From a virus: a stretch of DNA of 24,394 bases. Every line of letters starts with the position of its first letter. Position 1 is the first letter of the stretch. The notes under the pieces were generated by a model. It saw nothing but the letters and a program-made list of their open reading frames with translations, had not been told where the DNA came from and made no database searches. Both the position numbers and the translations under genes were made by a program. The stretch lies in the IMG/VR virus record IMGVR_UViG_3300028283_000030, positions 1-24,394 of that record; one strand, written 5' to 3'. Shown here piece after piece: positions 7,119-13,707 of the stretch.

Positions 7119-7694
7119 ATGGCAACAACAACAACAACCACCACCACTGCTATCCCGAGGAAGAGTGGTAAAAAGGACATGAAGGCTTTTGTCAGATACG
7201 ATGGACGAGGAGTAGCTGTTCCTAGTTCATTGATTTTGACAAGAAAGATGCCCAAAGTTGGAAAATGGATAGAAGTTGATGCTTATAAGTGTTGTCAACC
7301 AACTATTCCTATTACAACCACCACCACCACAACTACAGCAAGAGCTACCACTACCACTACAACCACTAATGTACCTGTTACCACTACCACTACAACCACT
7401 AATGTACCTGTTACCACTACCACTACAACCACTAATGTACCTGTTACCACTACAACCACTACCACTGCTTCAATTTATTATTACAATGTTCAAAAATATA
7501 TATCTGCTGATGCATTTTGTACAGCAGGGAGCATTGTTGATGTCACCTCTAGTGCTCCTGCCATTATTGGTAAATTCTACGATTCCTTAGAAGTAGCAGG
7601 CGAGGTTATTGAAGTATTAGCAACAGCTGTTTCAGGTGGTGTAAATTATACAACAACATTTGAAGGAACTTATAGAGATAATTGCGTACCTTAA
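7119..7694 (+). CDS. Thr-rich stalk virion protein with KAFVR domain and C-terminal head
   Basis: 191 residues in four parts: a Thr run (2-10), the KAFVR domain (18-60, KKDMKAFVRYDGRGVAVP...MPKVGKWIEVDAYKCC), a Thr-rich stalk (~65-118) with TTTTTTTNVPV repeats, and a C-terminal domain (~120-190, YYYNVQKYISADAFCTAGS ... TYRDNCVP) with two Cys. Fixed-length Thr stalks joining small beta domains suit fibres or decorations on a virion. The stalk is rich in possible O-glycosylation sites, and a peptidyl-GT-like gene lies about 0.4 kb upstream. No enzyme motifs. Virion role is inference. Confidence 0.7.
   Translation: MATTTTTTTTAIPRKSGKKDMKAFVRYDGRGVAVPSSLILTRKMPKVGKWIEVDAYKCCQPTIPITTTTTTTTARATTTTTTTNVPVTTTTTTTNVPVTTTTTTTNVPVTTTTTTTASIYYYNVQKYISADAFCTAGSIVDVTSSAPAIIGKFYDSLEVAGEVIEVLATAVSGGVNYTTTFEGTYRDNCVP
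7347..7445 (+). repeat. Three identical 33-bp tandem repeats (coding)
   Basis: Units at 7347-7379, 7380-7412 and 7413-7445 are identical at DNA level and encode TTTTTTTNVPV. A partial fourth follows. Exact identity implies recent slippage or selection for stalk length. Confidence 0.95.
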
Positions 7695-7705
7695 ACTAAT
7701 ATAAT

Positions 7706-8119
7706 ATGGGACAATCAATTTTTCCTGAGAACATGCTGAACAAAGCAGTTCCTTCTGATATGACATTGGAAGGGATTGCTTCTAAGCTAACGTACTTTCA
7801 TCTCCAACTCCATTTACTACATTGGCAAACAAATGGTTATGCCGAACATGTAGCAATGAACCTATATGACACTATTCATGATTTTACGGATAGCTATATA
7901 GAAAAATTGATGGGATATAGTGGAAGAAAAATTAAAGATCTTAAAATTCCATCTATAATATCCAATGCAAATGCATCCACCATTGTTAAAGACATTATTA
8001 GTTATTCGGAAGAATTAAGTAGATTTGCTAAAGCAAGTAATTACAGTGACTTAGATAATATGTCACAGGAATTATCTGGAAAGGCAGCACAAACTTTATT
8101 TTTACTGACTTTAACATGA
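7706..8119 (+). CDS. Dps/ferritin-like four-helix protein
   Basis: 137 residues, predicted all-helical. The stretch HLQLHLLHWQTNGYAEHVAM with H39, W40 and H48, then D55/D59 and E66 in YDTIHDFTDSYIEKLMGYSG, follows the Dps pattern (HW..xG..f..lH...d..yd...d.iaE). Dps proteins bind iron and DNA and protect against oxidants; whether this version forms a shell or keeps a ferroxidase site is not clear, since the ligands are only partly conserved. Phage ferritin-like proteins of this kind exist as families of unknown function. The stop overlaps the start of the GIY-YIG gene by 4 bp. Confidence 0.65.
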   Translation: MGQSIFPENMLNKAVPSDMTLEGIASKLTYFHLQLHLLHWQTNGYAEHVAMNLYDTIHDFTDSYIEKLMGYSGRKIKDLKIPSIISNANASTIVKDIISYSEELSRFAKASNYSDLDNMSQELSGKAAQTLFLLTLT

Positions 8120-8928
8120 GTTTGGATTATAGAAATATTGAGATAACAGAAGAAATATTTAATTCTCCAGAGTATACAGATTATAGAAAAGAGCAATTAA
8201 AGATTCTTCGTAATTGTGGTGTATATATTATAAATAATAAATTGAATGGACACAATTATATAGGAAGTAGTGTTAATATTAAGAAAAGATTTTCCACTCA
8301 TAAGACCGATCTAAGAAAAAATAAACATCCTAATAGATATTTACAACATGCTTGGAACAAATATGGAGAAGAAAATTTTGAGTTTATTCATGTAGAGAAT
8401 ATATCATATCCTGATCAAATTCGTAAGAGAGAGATAAAGAATATAACTTTATTTGGAGGAGATTATAATCTTGCTAAAGTAAATGTCAATGGAAAATTCT
8501 GTTATACTCAAGAGACTAGGGATAAAATAAGTATAGCAACGAAAGGAAAAAAGAAAAAACCTATATCAGAGGAGACGAGAATTAATATGAGAAACGCTAC
8601 TAAAAAAAGATATTTAAATGCAGAGTATCGTAGAAATCATTTATTAGCAAGACAAAAAATGAGAGGAAGTAACCATCAATATGCTAAGAAGGTATATCAA
8701 TATAGTATTGATGGAATATTTATCAAAGAATGGGGTTATATAGGAGAAACAAGAGAGTTAGGAATAGATTCTGCTCAAGTTTCCATGTGTGTAAAGGGAA
8801 AACACAAAACAGCATTTGGATATAGATGGTATCCAGAATTTTTAGGTAAGAAAATTGAGCCAATTATATTAACTAATCAGCAAAAAAGTAAAATAAAGAA
8901 TAAAACAATAAGAACAGAATGGAACTAA
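8116..8928 (+). CDS. GIY-YIG homing endonuclease with NUMOD modules
   Basis: 270 residues. GIY-YIG nuclease core: CGVYIINNKLNGHNYIGSS (GVY 35-37, YIG 48-50), R58 and H62 in KKRFSTHK, and a following ENFEF acid. Next come NUMOD3-like repeats (YTQETRDKISIATKGKKK, ISEETRINMRNATKKR) and a NUMOD1-like DNA-binding module (VYQYSIDGIFIKEWGYIGET ... GYRWYPEF). This is the full layout of a free-standing phage homing endonuclease, not inside an intron. It overlaps the Dps-like gene by 4 bp. Confidence 0.93.
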   Translation: MSLDYRNIEITEEIFNSPEYTDYRKEQLKILRNCGVYIINNKLNGHNYIGSSVNIKKRFSTHKTDLRKNKHPNRYLQHAWNKYGEENFEFIHVENISYPDQIRKREIKNITLFGGDYNLAKVNVNGKFCYTQETRDKISIATKGKKKKPISEETRINMRNATKKRYLNAEYRRNHLLARQKMRGSNHQYAKKVYQYSIDGIFIKEWGYIGETRELGIDSAQVSMCVKGKHKTAFGYRWYPEFLGKKIEPIILTNQQKSKIKNKTIRTEWN

Positions 8929-8950
8929 TATATTTACTCACACTATCTTA

Positions 8951-9244
8951 ATGGAAGTACATAGAAGAAACTTTCCTGAAATTTTACGTGATAATGATGA
9001 TGTGTTCCTATCAAAATTAATAGGTATCGTAGAATCGGTTGATGAGTTATCTTCTATGGAAATAACAAATACAGGACACTCTTACAGCTTCCGAATAGCT
9101 CCAAGTATCCCTAGATATTTGGAGCTTATTCTTTATGAAGTACTTAAATTCTGCAACATGTTTGGTATAAGATTAGAGTTAGGAAAGAGTATGAAGGTGT
9201 CATCTACGGTTAATTTTGAAATAGTGCTTGACAACACTAATTAA
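8951..9244 (+). CDS. Hypothetical protein
   Basis: 97 residues, not recognised. Mixed alpha/beta: an N-terminal helix (VFLSKLIGIVESVDELSSM), a strand pair (SYSFRIAPSIP), a hydrophobic helix (YLELILYEVLKFCNMFGI) and a final strand (VNFEIVLDNTN). No signal peptide and no catalytic motif. Its 3' end overlaps a promoter for the gene at 9276. Confidence 0.6.
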   Translation: MEVHRRNFPEILRDNDDVFLSKLIGIVESVDELSSMEITNTGHSYSFRIAPSIPRYLELILYEVLKFCNMFGIRLELGKSMKVSSTVNFEIVLDNTN

Positions 9245-9258
9245 TTTTATTATATTTG
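9227..9258 (+). promoter_or_regulatory. Bacteroidota-type promoter
   Basis: CTTG (9227-9230), a 20-nt spacer and TATATTTG (9251-9258) match the TTTG / TAnnTTTG consensus with one change in the upstream box. Transcription would start near 9265, about 11 nt before the ATG at 9276. It begins a cluster of very small genes. Confidence 0.6.
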
Positions 9259-9275
9259 CACACTAAATTAATTAG

Positions 9276-9509
9276 ATGTATATGGCATACGATTCAAATA
9301 AACACTATTCGTGGAAATCTGATGAACAATTCATGATTTCAGGACAGGAATTTGGTCTTATTCTTAACACCATAAGAGCAATTCTCTCTACAGAACAAGC
9401 ACAACATATTCTTCTTGCTGCAAGAACAGCTGATGTTCTTGAGAAATTAATGGAAAAGAATGTAGAAAGTGGTAAGGTGGTTGAAAAAGAACAACCTAAA
9501 ACAGAATAA
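9276..9509 (+). CDS. Small hypothetical phage protein
   Basis: 77 residues (75 from the second ATG at 9282). MAYDSNKHYSWKSDEQFMISGQEFGLILNTIRAILS... is followed by a helix and a charged tail (VEKEQPKTE). Mostly helical, soluble, no motif I can name. It has its own promoter and leads three further small genes, two of them Lys-rich. Confidence 0.6.
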   Translation: MYMAYDSNKHYSWKSDEQFMISGQEFGLILNTIRAILSTEQAQHILLAARTADVLEKLMEKNVESGKVVEKEQPKTE

Positions 9510-9511
9510 TC

Positions 9512-9586
9512 ATGACAGAAGATAAGAGGTGGATTCAGAAAGCAACGGCCTCTACGTTCAAAAAGATGAGTAAAAAGAAAAAATAA
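9512..9586 (+). CDS. Tiny basic protein (24 aa)
   Basis: ATG at 9512, 2 nt after the previous stop, to TAA at 9584-9586: MTEDKRWIQKATASTFKKMS then KKKK. The RWIQKA motif recalls short basic peptides often seen in phage late regions, but I cannot place it in a family. The tight spacing in an otherwise empty 98-bp gap and the Lys-rich end like its neighbours support translation. Confidence 0.5.
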   Translation: MTEDKRWIQKATASTFKKMSKKKK

Positions 9587-9607
9587 CTATTTAAAATAAT
9601 CATTATC

Positions 9608-9799
9608 ATGGCGACAAAAAAGAAAGCTCAGTCTGGAGCAGATGTTGGGAGTACCAAAGTTAAACAAGATACTACTAGTACAACCAAAGTAAGAGATATC
9701 CCTGTAATTGGGGCTTTAGTTTCATCCCCTAAGAAGAAACTTGGTGGAAAAATTAAGCCTAAAATGAAATGTGGGGGTAAGACTAAAAAGAAAAAATAA
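9608..9799 (+). CDS. Lys-rich small protein
   Basis: 63 residues, strongly basic: MATKKKAQSGAD at the start and KLGGKIKPKMKCGGKTKKKK at the end around a short hydrophobic centre (IPVIGALVSSP). Likely disordered and nucleic-acid binding, e.g. packaged with DNA, but this is inference from charge alone. Stop and next start overlap (TAATG at 9797-9801). Confidence 0.6.
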   Translation: MATKKKAQSGADVGSTKVKQDTTSTTKVRDIPVIGALVSSPKKKLGGKIKPKMKCGGKTKKKK

Positions 9800-9939
9800 T
9801 GAAAAGTGGAAAGCCTAAGTTGGCCCCTAAGATAGCCCCTCCCTCTAGGAAGAAACCAAATTTCATGAATGAAAATGTGCACTCTGACAGTAGAAAGAGT
9901 CCAATGCAACCTCTGAAAAAGAAAAGACTATCTAAATAA
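9799..9939 (+). CDS. Small basic protein (46 aa)
   Basis: ATG at 9799 overlaps the previous stop (TAATG) and the frame runs to TAA at 9937-9939. The product starts MKSGKPKLAPKIAPPSRKKP and ends PLKKKRLSK; it is Lys/Pro-rich, probably disordered. It is the third basic mini-gene in a row. Its last 12 bp overlap the 3' end of the convergent methyltransferase gene, so the two arms meet with no spacer. Confidence 0.55.
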   Translation: MKSGKPKLAPKIAPPSRKKPNFMNENVHSDSRKSPMQPLKKKRLSK

Positions 9940-10548
9940 GACAAGGAGCTTGTCATTATTCCATCCCGGAGAATGTTTAAGTTTATGATTGGCAAAGATA
10001 AATACTCCTGAGGAGTATTGTGAGGAGATTTGTTCTTCATAATATTCCTCTTTTGTGTTTATAAATATATCTTCTATTACAAGAACTCCTCCCGGTTTTA
10101 AGTGATTGTATACTCCCTTGATGACATTAATTTGATCAGGGAACTCGTGTGTGCTATCATCAATAATAACATCAAACATTAAATTCTTCATTCCTTCATC
10201 TATTGAAGAAATATCTTTAACATTCATTTTGACATAATTGATATTTAGCTTGTCAGAAATCGCATTTCTCAAGAAATTATCATCCCATTCATATCCCCAT
10301 AATTCAGCATTAGGAAAATATTCTCTCCAGCACTTCATTGAATTATTATTGAGAATTCCAATTTCACCTAATACAATTTTATCATTCCTGACACGAGAGA
10401 ACAATAAATCATAAATAGCAGTGTATGCATGTTTATGTAGAGAACTATCTTCATTATAGGGAGATTTGTCTGTAGGATATTTTATTCCTAGCTTACATAG
10501 ATCTGTAATGGATTCAGAACTATCTATTGTAATACTGTTCAGTTTCAT
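9928..10548 (-). CDS. Class I SAM-dependent methyltransferase (sugar O-methyltransferase-like)
   Basis: 206 residues. Motif I-like LGEIGI (60-65), acidic strand-2 end GYEWDD, FDVIIDDSTHEF (about 126-136, D130/D131/H134, metal-site-like) and LKPGGVLVIEDIF are those of Rossmann-type methyltransferases, close in style to macrocin-type sugar O-methyltransferases. It ends the glycosyltransferase cassette (overlapping stop/start with the gene at 10545), so methylation of a glycan made by that cassette is the natural reading. Ends in TAG inside the convergent gene's 3' end. Confidence 0.8.
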   Translation of the reverse strand: MKLNSITIDSSESITDLCKLGIKYPTDKSPYNEDSSLHKHAYTAIYDLLFSRVRNDKIVLGEIGILNNNSMKCWREYFPNAELWGYEWDDNFLRNAISDKLNINYVKMNVKDISSIDEGMKNLMFDVIIDDSTHEFPDQINVIKGVYNHLKPGGVLVIEDIFINTKEEYYEEQISSQYSSGVFIFANHKLKHSPGWNNDKLLVLFR

Positions 10549-11081
10549 CTTAGTGAATTATAAATGGATAATACTTTTGGAATGAAGAGGGGATTCTTAC
10601 TCTTCTTATAACACTCCTCTGCAAAAAGTCCATCCGCATTATATTTATCAATTTCCCATCGTGTATCTCCAATGCATTCTCTCTTTACAACAAAGTTATG
10701 ACTGTCTATGTAATTCAATCTTACAACATCTCCCTTTAGACGAAGAGAGCCATCTTTATTGATTTGAGAGAAAGAGATGAAGTCGTTTTCAAACTTCTCT
10801 ATCCTTCTCCATAGAAGATGATGTAATGTTGTGTCGTCATCATTGAAATAGACCCATCCATCATCTATGAGATCAAGGGCAAAATTACGTTGAGCATTCC
10901 CCACTTTACTATTTTCATCAGTGTGCAGATAATATTCGCACTTCTCCGGAAGATGCTTAGGAATACACATACCATCTATCACCACTATCCAACGAAAGTT
11001 CTCTTTTGGAATGTTTATACTCCGTTCTATGGCGGCAAGATTACCATATCTGACACAAGGGGTAATAATAGTTAGATACAT
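10545..11081 (-). CDS. Glycosyltransferase family 2-like protein (short)
   Basis: 178 residues. YLTIITPCVRYGNLAAIERS is a GT2-type start, followed by FRWIVVIDG, VGNAQRNFALD and a DxD-type motif in WVYFNDDDTTLHHLLW. A late DGLFAEECYKKS may hold the catalytic acid. At 178 residues it is short compared with usual GT2 domains (~220+), lacking an extended C-terminal part. Overlaps both neighbours by a few bases in a minus-strand glycan cassette. Sugar and acceptor unknown. Confidence 0.75.
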   Translation of the reverse strand: MYLTIITPCVRYGNLAAIERSINIPKENFRWIVVIDGMCIPKHLPEKCEYYLHTDENSKVGNAQRNFALDLIDDGWVYFNDDDTTLHHLLWRRIEKFENDFISFSQINKDGSLRLKGDVVRLNYIDSHNFVVKRECIGDTRWEIDKYNADGLFAEECYKKSKNPLFIPKVLSIYNSLR

Positions 11082-11740
11082 AAGCGTTCTTTATTAAGTT
11101 TGGACCAAATTGCTTCAGGAAATCTTTCATCCAAATGATCAAGATAGTATTTCTCCTCCTCTGTAAGATTTTCATCATTAAGATACCAAGGAATATGCCT
11201 ACATGCAAAATCTCCTCCTATTCTAACACTATCGTATCTATATCCTGCACTCTTGGCATCAAAGGAGAACGTCATATCTGTCACTCCATGGTACACATTC
11301 TCATCTTCAGTGGATCCCCAGCACACATTCTGATGAATCTTAATCTTCTCCTTAACTTCTCCCTCAGGAACATCATCAAGTCTTAGAACAAGACTCGCTT
11401 TTCTATTATATTTCTTATGCCAATACATAAGAATCTCCTGCCAATCTTTTGGCATATGGGGATTAAGTTCAAGATCAGCATCTGAGTAAATATAATAGTC
11501 TTCCTTACATTGAATAGAGTGGTAGGAATAGAAGAAGGTCCAACATCCTTTGTTTTCTCCCTGATAGATAATATTAACATCCCCCTTCACTTGTTTATAC
11601 CATTCAAGCAAAGGGGGATATGTAGAGGCGTTGTCAATAATGTTTATTCTACTATCTTCATTTAGACGAAATATATCTTCTACCATTTTCTTTGTGGTGG
11701 AAAGTCTGTTCCAGTTTGTAAGATAGATAGGGTAATTCAT
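11072..11740 (-). CDS. Glycosyltransferase family 2-like protein
   Basis: 222 residues. PIYLTNWNRLSTTKKMV, INIIDNASTYPPLLEWY, GENKGCW and DYYIYSDADLELNP (DxD) follow the GT2/GT-A order (nucleotide-binding strand, IDNxS, GNxG, DAD). HIPWYLNDENLTEEEKYYLDH near the end probably closes the site. Overlaps the gene at 10545 by 10 bp and the GT6-like gene by 4 bp. Likely adds one sugar in a multi-step glycan. Confidence 0.8.
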   Translation of the reverse strand: MNYPIYLTNWNRLSTTKKMVEDIFRLNEDSRINIIDNASTYPPLLEWYKQVKGDVNIIYQGENKGCWTFFYSYHSIQCKEDYYIYSDADLELNPHMPKDWQEILMYWHKKYNRKASLVLRLDDVPEGEVKEKIKIHQNVCWGSTEDENVYHGVTDMTFSFDAKSAGYRYDSVRIGGDFACRHIPWYLNDENLTEEEKYYLDHLDERFPEAIWSKLNKERLCI

Positions 11741-12498
11741 TCCACTGTCACTTTACCGTGTTGAATATTTATGTTTTTCTCTTTATACTTCAAGAGATCT
11801 TTCTTAATTTCAGAGACATTTAAGTTCATGTGACGAGGATCTCCTATTCCCCCTTTATCACTAATGACAAATGCAAAATCCTTACATGCTACAATTTTAT
11901 CTGGAGGATAGTAATGAAAGAAGGCATTGGAATATGCCTCATCGTGATTAGAAGGTTCGTAGTTCCATGCTAAGTCTACTCTTTGCCATTCTAACATAGT
12001 TTTGCAGAAGAACATCACCCATTCTTTAGACCCGCCCCAAAAAGCGCCATATGCGTAGCACTGAAATAGTTTAGTATCAAAAGGAACATATGCCTTACTT
12101 CTTGGGTTTCTCTCAAACCCTTTTACTTCTTTCATCCAATCCTGATCACCGTAATGTTGCCCAGCTACAGATTCTCCTAAGAACCATTCCTCTGTAAAAG
12201 GTTTATCTACATTGGTATCACTATCAAAATAATGGAGATAGTCAATCTCTTTATTTTCTAGTTTAAGAATAGAAGTAAATTTAAGATTCGTGCCTTCCAC
12301 CCAATTGCTATTTGTGGTGTAAATCCACTCCACTTCATATTTCCTCTCCTCTGGAAGATATATCCTAACATCTTCGTTAGAGAAGCAGAAGAATTTAATC
12401 TTCTGCTCCCCTGTATAGAATTGCATAAACCTCTTAATAAATCTTGCCCCAAGTACAACATATGCATTTGTACAGAGCACTGCGATTCCAATTTTCAT
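11737..12498 (-). CDS. GT6-family (ABO/alpha-1,3-galactosyltransferase-like) glycosyltransferase
   Basis: 253 residues. Landmarks of family GT6: WVEGTNLKFTSILKL, a DxD motif D92-S93-D94 in YLHYFDSDTNVDKP, AYVPFDTKLFQCYAYGAFWGG (136-156, matching the YxGAxxGG donor-site region) and NHDEAYSNAFFHYYPPDKIVAC (184-205, matching the HDExxxNxxFxxxxPxKxLxP acceptor/catalytic region). No membrane anchor, so a cytosolic catalytic domain. GT6 enzymes move Gal or GalNAc in alpha-1,3 linkage with retention. By my memory most bacterial GT6 proteins carry NxN where the animal ones carry DxD; this one has DxD. Starts a run of four overlapping genes ending in a methyltransferase. Confidence 0.85.
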   Translation of the reverse strand: MKIGIAVLCTNAYVVLGARFIKRFMQFYTGEQKIKFFCFSNEDVRIYLPEERKYEVEWIYTTNSNWVEGTNLKFTSILKLENKEIDYLHYFDSDTNVDKPFTEEWFLGESVAGQHYGDQDWMKEVKGFERNPRSKAYVPFDTKLFQCYAYGAFWGGSKEWVMFFCKTMLEWQRVDLAWNYEPSNHDEAYSNAFFHYYPPDKIVACKDFAFVISDKGGIGDPRHMNLNVSEIKKDLLKYKEKNINIQHGKVTVE

Positions 12499-12782
12499 AA
12501 TTCAACACAATAACTTCCTGACTGTAACTGAAATTGTCCTTGTAATCCATCATTTGAATATGTTACTTGTGGAAGAGGATTGTACCACGGCCACGTATAA
12601 GGATAATAAGGATATTCTTTAACAATAATGGGATTTTGCCAAGCTATTTGTGTATTTGTCTCCAGTTTGAATGTTTTCCATTCTCCGGGAAGAAGTCTAT
12701 CCAAAGCATCAATCAACTCACCAAGATTTACTGATTCTTCAATCTTGATTGTCTTATTTGTGGTGTCAAGAACTATTTTCAT
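12495..12782 (-). CDS. Hypothetical phage protein with aromatic Pro-rich stretch
   Basis: 95 residues. The first half (KIVLDTTNKTIKIEESVNLG ... LDRLLPGEWKTFKLETNTQI) looks like a small alpha/beta domain; then YPYYPYTWPWYNPLPQVTY, rich in Tyr/Trp/Pro, and a C-terminal strand (GQFQLQSGSYCVEL). No family recognised with confidence. It overlaps the GroES-like gene and the GT6 gene by 4 bp each, so is co-translated with both. Could be a small virion protein. Confidence 0.55.
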   Translation of the reverse strand: MKIVLDTTNKTIKIEESVNLGELIDALDRLLPGEWKTFKLETNTQIAWQNPIIVKEYPYYPYTWPWYNPLPQVTYSNDGLQGQFQLQSGSYCVEL

Positions 12783-13096
12783 GCTTTATCTGTTACTTTA
12801 GGATCATAAATAGGCTCGTTGTTCCAGACTATAGCAACGCTTAAAACATTAAGCATAACATACTTCTGTCCTTCAATTTCTACAAGACTTCCTTGTTGGA
12901 TATCTTTGACAGGAACATATACAATGTCTCCTTTTTTAATATCCTCTACTAATTCGCCCACCATAAACACTTCAAGCTTATCAGATTTAGCATAGTATTC
13001 CTGTGCTATCTCCTCTTTCAACTTCTCATCAATAATCACCTTCAAATCCGGAGGTTGTGGAAGGATGAGTAAAATTCTCTGTCCTCGTAGTTTCAT
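12779..13096 (-). CDS. GroES-like co-chaperonin-fold protein (putative)
   Basis: 105 residues. MKLRGQRILLILPQPPDLKVI recalls the GroES opening (p-l-x-DRVlV...), then a likely mobile-loop region, VGELVEDIKKGDIVYVPVKD (compare kvGDiVlf) and a final YVMLNVLSVAIVW like the GroES ending (eyLimresDilAiv). Phages such as T4 carry a GroES replacement (gp31) for capsid folding, which would be the role here, acting with host GroEL. The match is by pattern only and the usual glycine-rich mobile loop is not obvious. Overlaps neighbours on both sides. Confidence 0.45.
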   Translation of the reverse strand: MKLRGQRILLILPQPPDLKVIIDEKLKEEIAQEYYAKSDKLEVFMVGELVEDIKKGDIVYVPVKDIQQGSLVEIEGQKYVMLNVLSVAIVWNNEPIYDPKVTDKA

Positions 13097-13404
13097 AATT
13101 CTATATTTGTTAGTTTATAAAAATTCTCAATATCTTGTTTATCAGTGATGTATATTTCTGATTGGAACACCTGCATCTCTCTTTTAATAGATGTAACCCT
13201 TCCTTGTTTATTCTTAATTTCCACCTCAACAGGACGCTCATGTAAATCATCAAGAAGAATAAGCAGTCTTCCATCATCAAGTGAAACTGATCTAATAATT
13301 TTGTCAATGGAGATACTATCTCTGTATTCTTTGTATTGTGCTTCTTTTCCCTCTATTTGAAGAGGAGAGAGTTCTTTCCTCGTATAGAAATATTGATTTC
13401 TCAT
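13093..13404 (-). CDS. Hypothetical phage protein
   Basis: 103 residues, not recognised. YFYTRKELSPLQIEGKEAQYKEYRDS is charged and helical; the middle (IDKIIRSVSLDDGRLLILLDD) and end (VFQSEIYITDKQDIENFYKLTN) alternate strands and helices. No signal peptide or metal motif. Overlaps the GroES-like gene by 4 bp and follows the HNH gene by 10 nt. Confidence 0.6.
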   Translation of the reverse strand: MRNQYFYTRKELSPLQIEGKEAQYKEYRDSISIDKIIRSVSLDDGRLLILLDDLHERPVEVEIKNKQGRVTSIKREMQVFQSEIYITDKQDIENFYKLTNIEL

Positions 13405-13414
13405 ATATTTAGTT

Positions 13415-13705
13415 TTAATTGTTTGTAAATTTAATTGTTTTTCCCTTTATACCATAAACTAATTTCTTTGGTTTATGAACTTTCTTTATTTTATGAATAT
13501 CCTCATGACATCTTTTACAAAGCGTAATCAAATCTTTGTCTAGTGCTTCCCAAGGATATGTACCTGAATATTTAAGATGATGTACATTTAAGAGACCTAC
13601 TGCTCCGCATTTGACACATTTATATCTATCTCTTGCCAGAATTTTGTTTCTTTTAAACTTCTAACGAGGACTCTTTAAACATTCCTTATACTCTTCCTTG
13701 GTCAT
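13415..13705 (-). pseudogene. HNH endonuclease interrupted by in-frame TAG (13663-13661)
   Basis: ATG at 13705-13703 opens MTKEEYKECLKSPR, then TAG, then in the same frame KFKRNKILARDRYKCVKCGA, LNVHHLKYSGTYPWEALD, LITLCKRCHEDIHK and a basic tail to TAA at 13417-13415 (96 codons). CxxC (YKCVKC), VHHL and LCKRCHEDIH are the zinc and HNH active-site motifs. In many such HNH proteins the position after S-P-x is Trp (SPxW...R), so TGG to TAG is a likely one-base change. No Met follows the TAG before the zinc site, so without read-through only a 14-residue peptide is made. It starts 2 nt after the stop of the RepL-like gene, in the same operon. Confidence 0.8.
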
Positions 13706-13707
13706 TA

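Noticed and set aside
6892-7121. 9-bp direct repeat as a transposition target-site duplication
   Set aside because: The bases include the stop and start signals (TAATTATG), so the match may be chance; the HNH gene has no transposon ends.
7276-7590. 104-codon Leu/Pro frame on the plus strand
   Set aside because: Frame shadow of the Thr-codon repeats in the gene at 7119.
9628-9909. 93-codon minus-strand frame opposite the basic mini-genes
   Set aside because: Low-complexity Phe/Pro/Leu antisense of Lys-rich coding sequence; starts without context.
13102-13109. TATATTTG on the plus strand as a promoter
   Set aside because: Lies at a minus-strand gene junction and would drive only antisense RNA; no plus gene follows.
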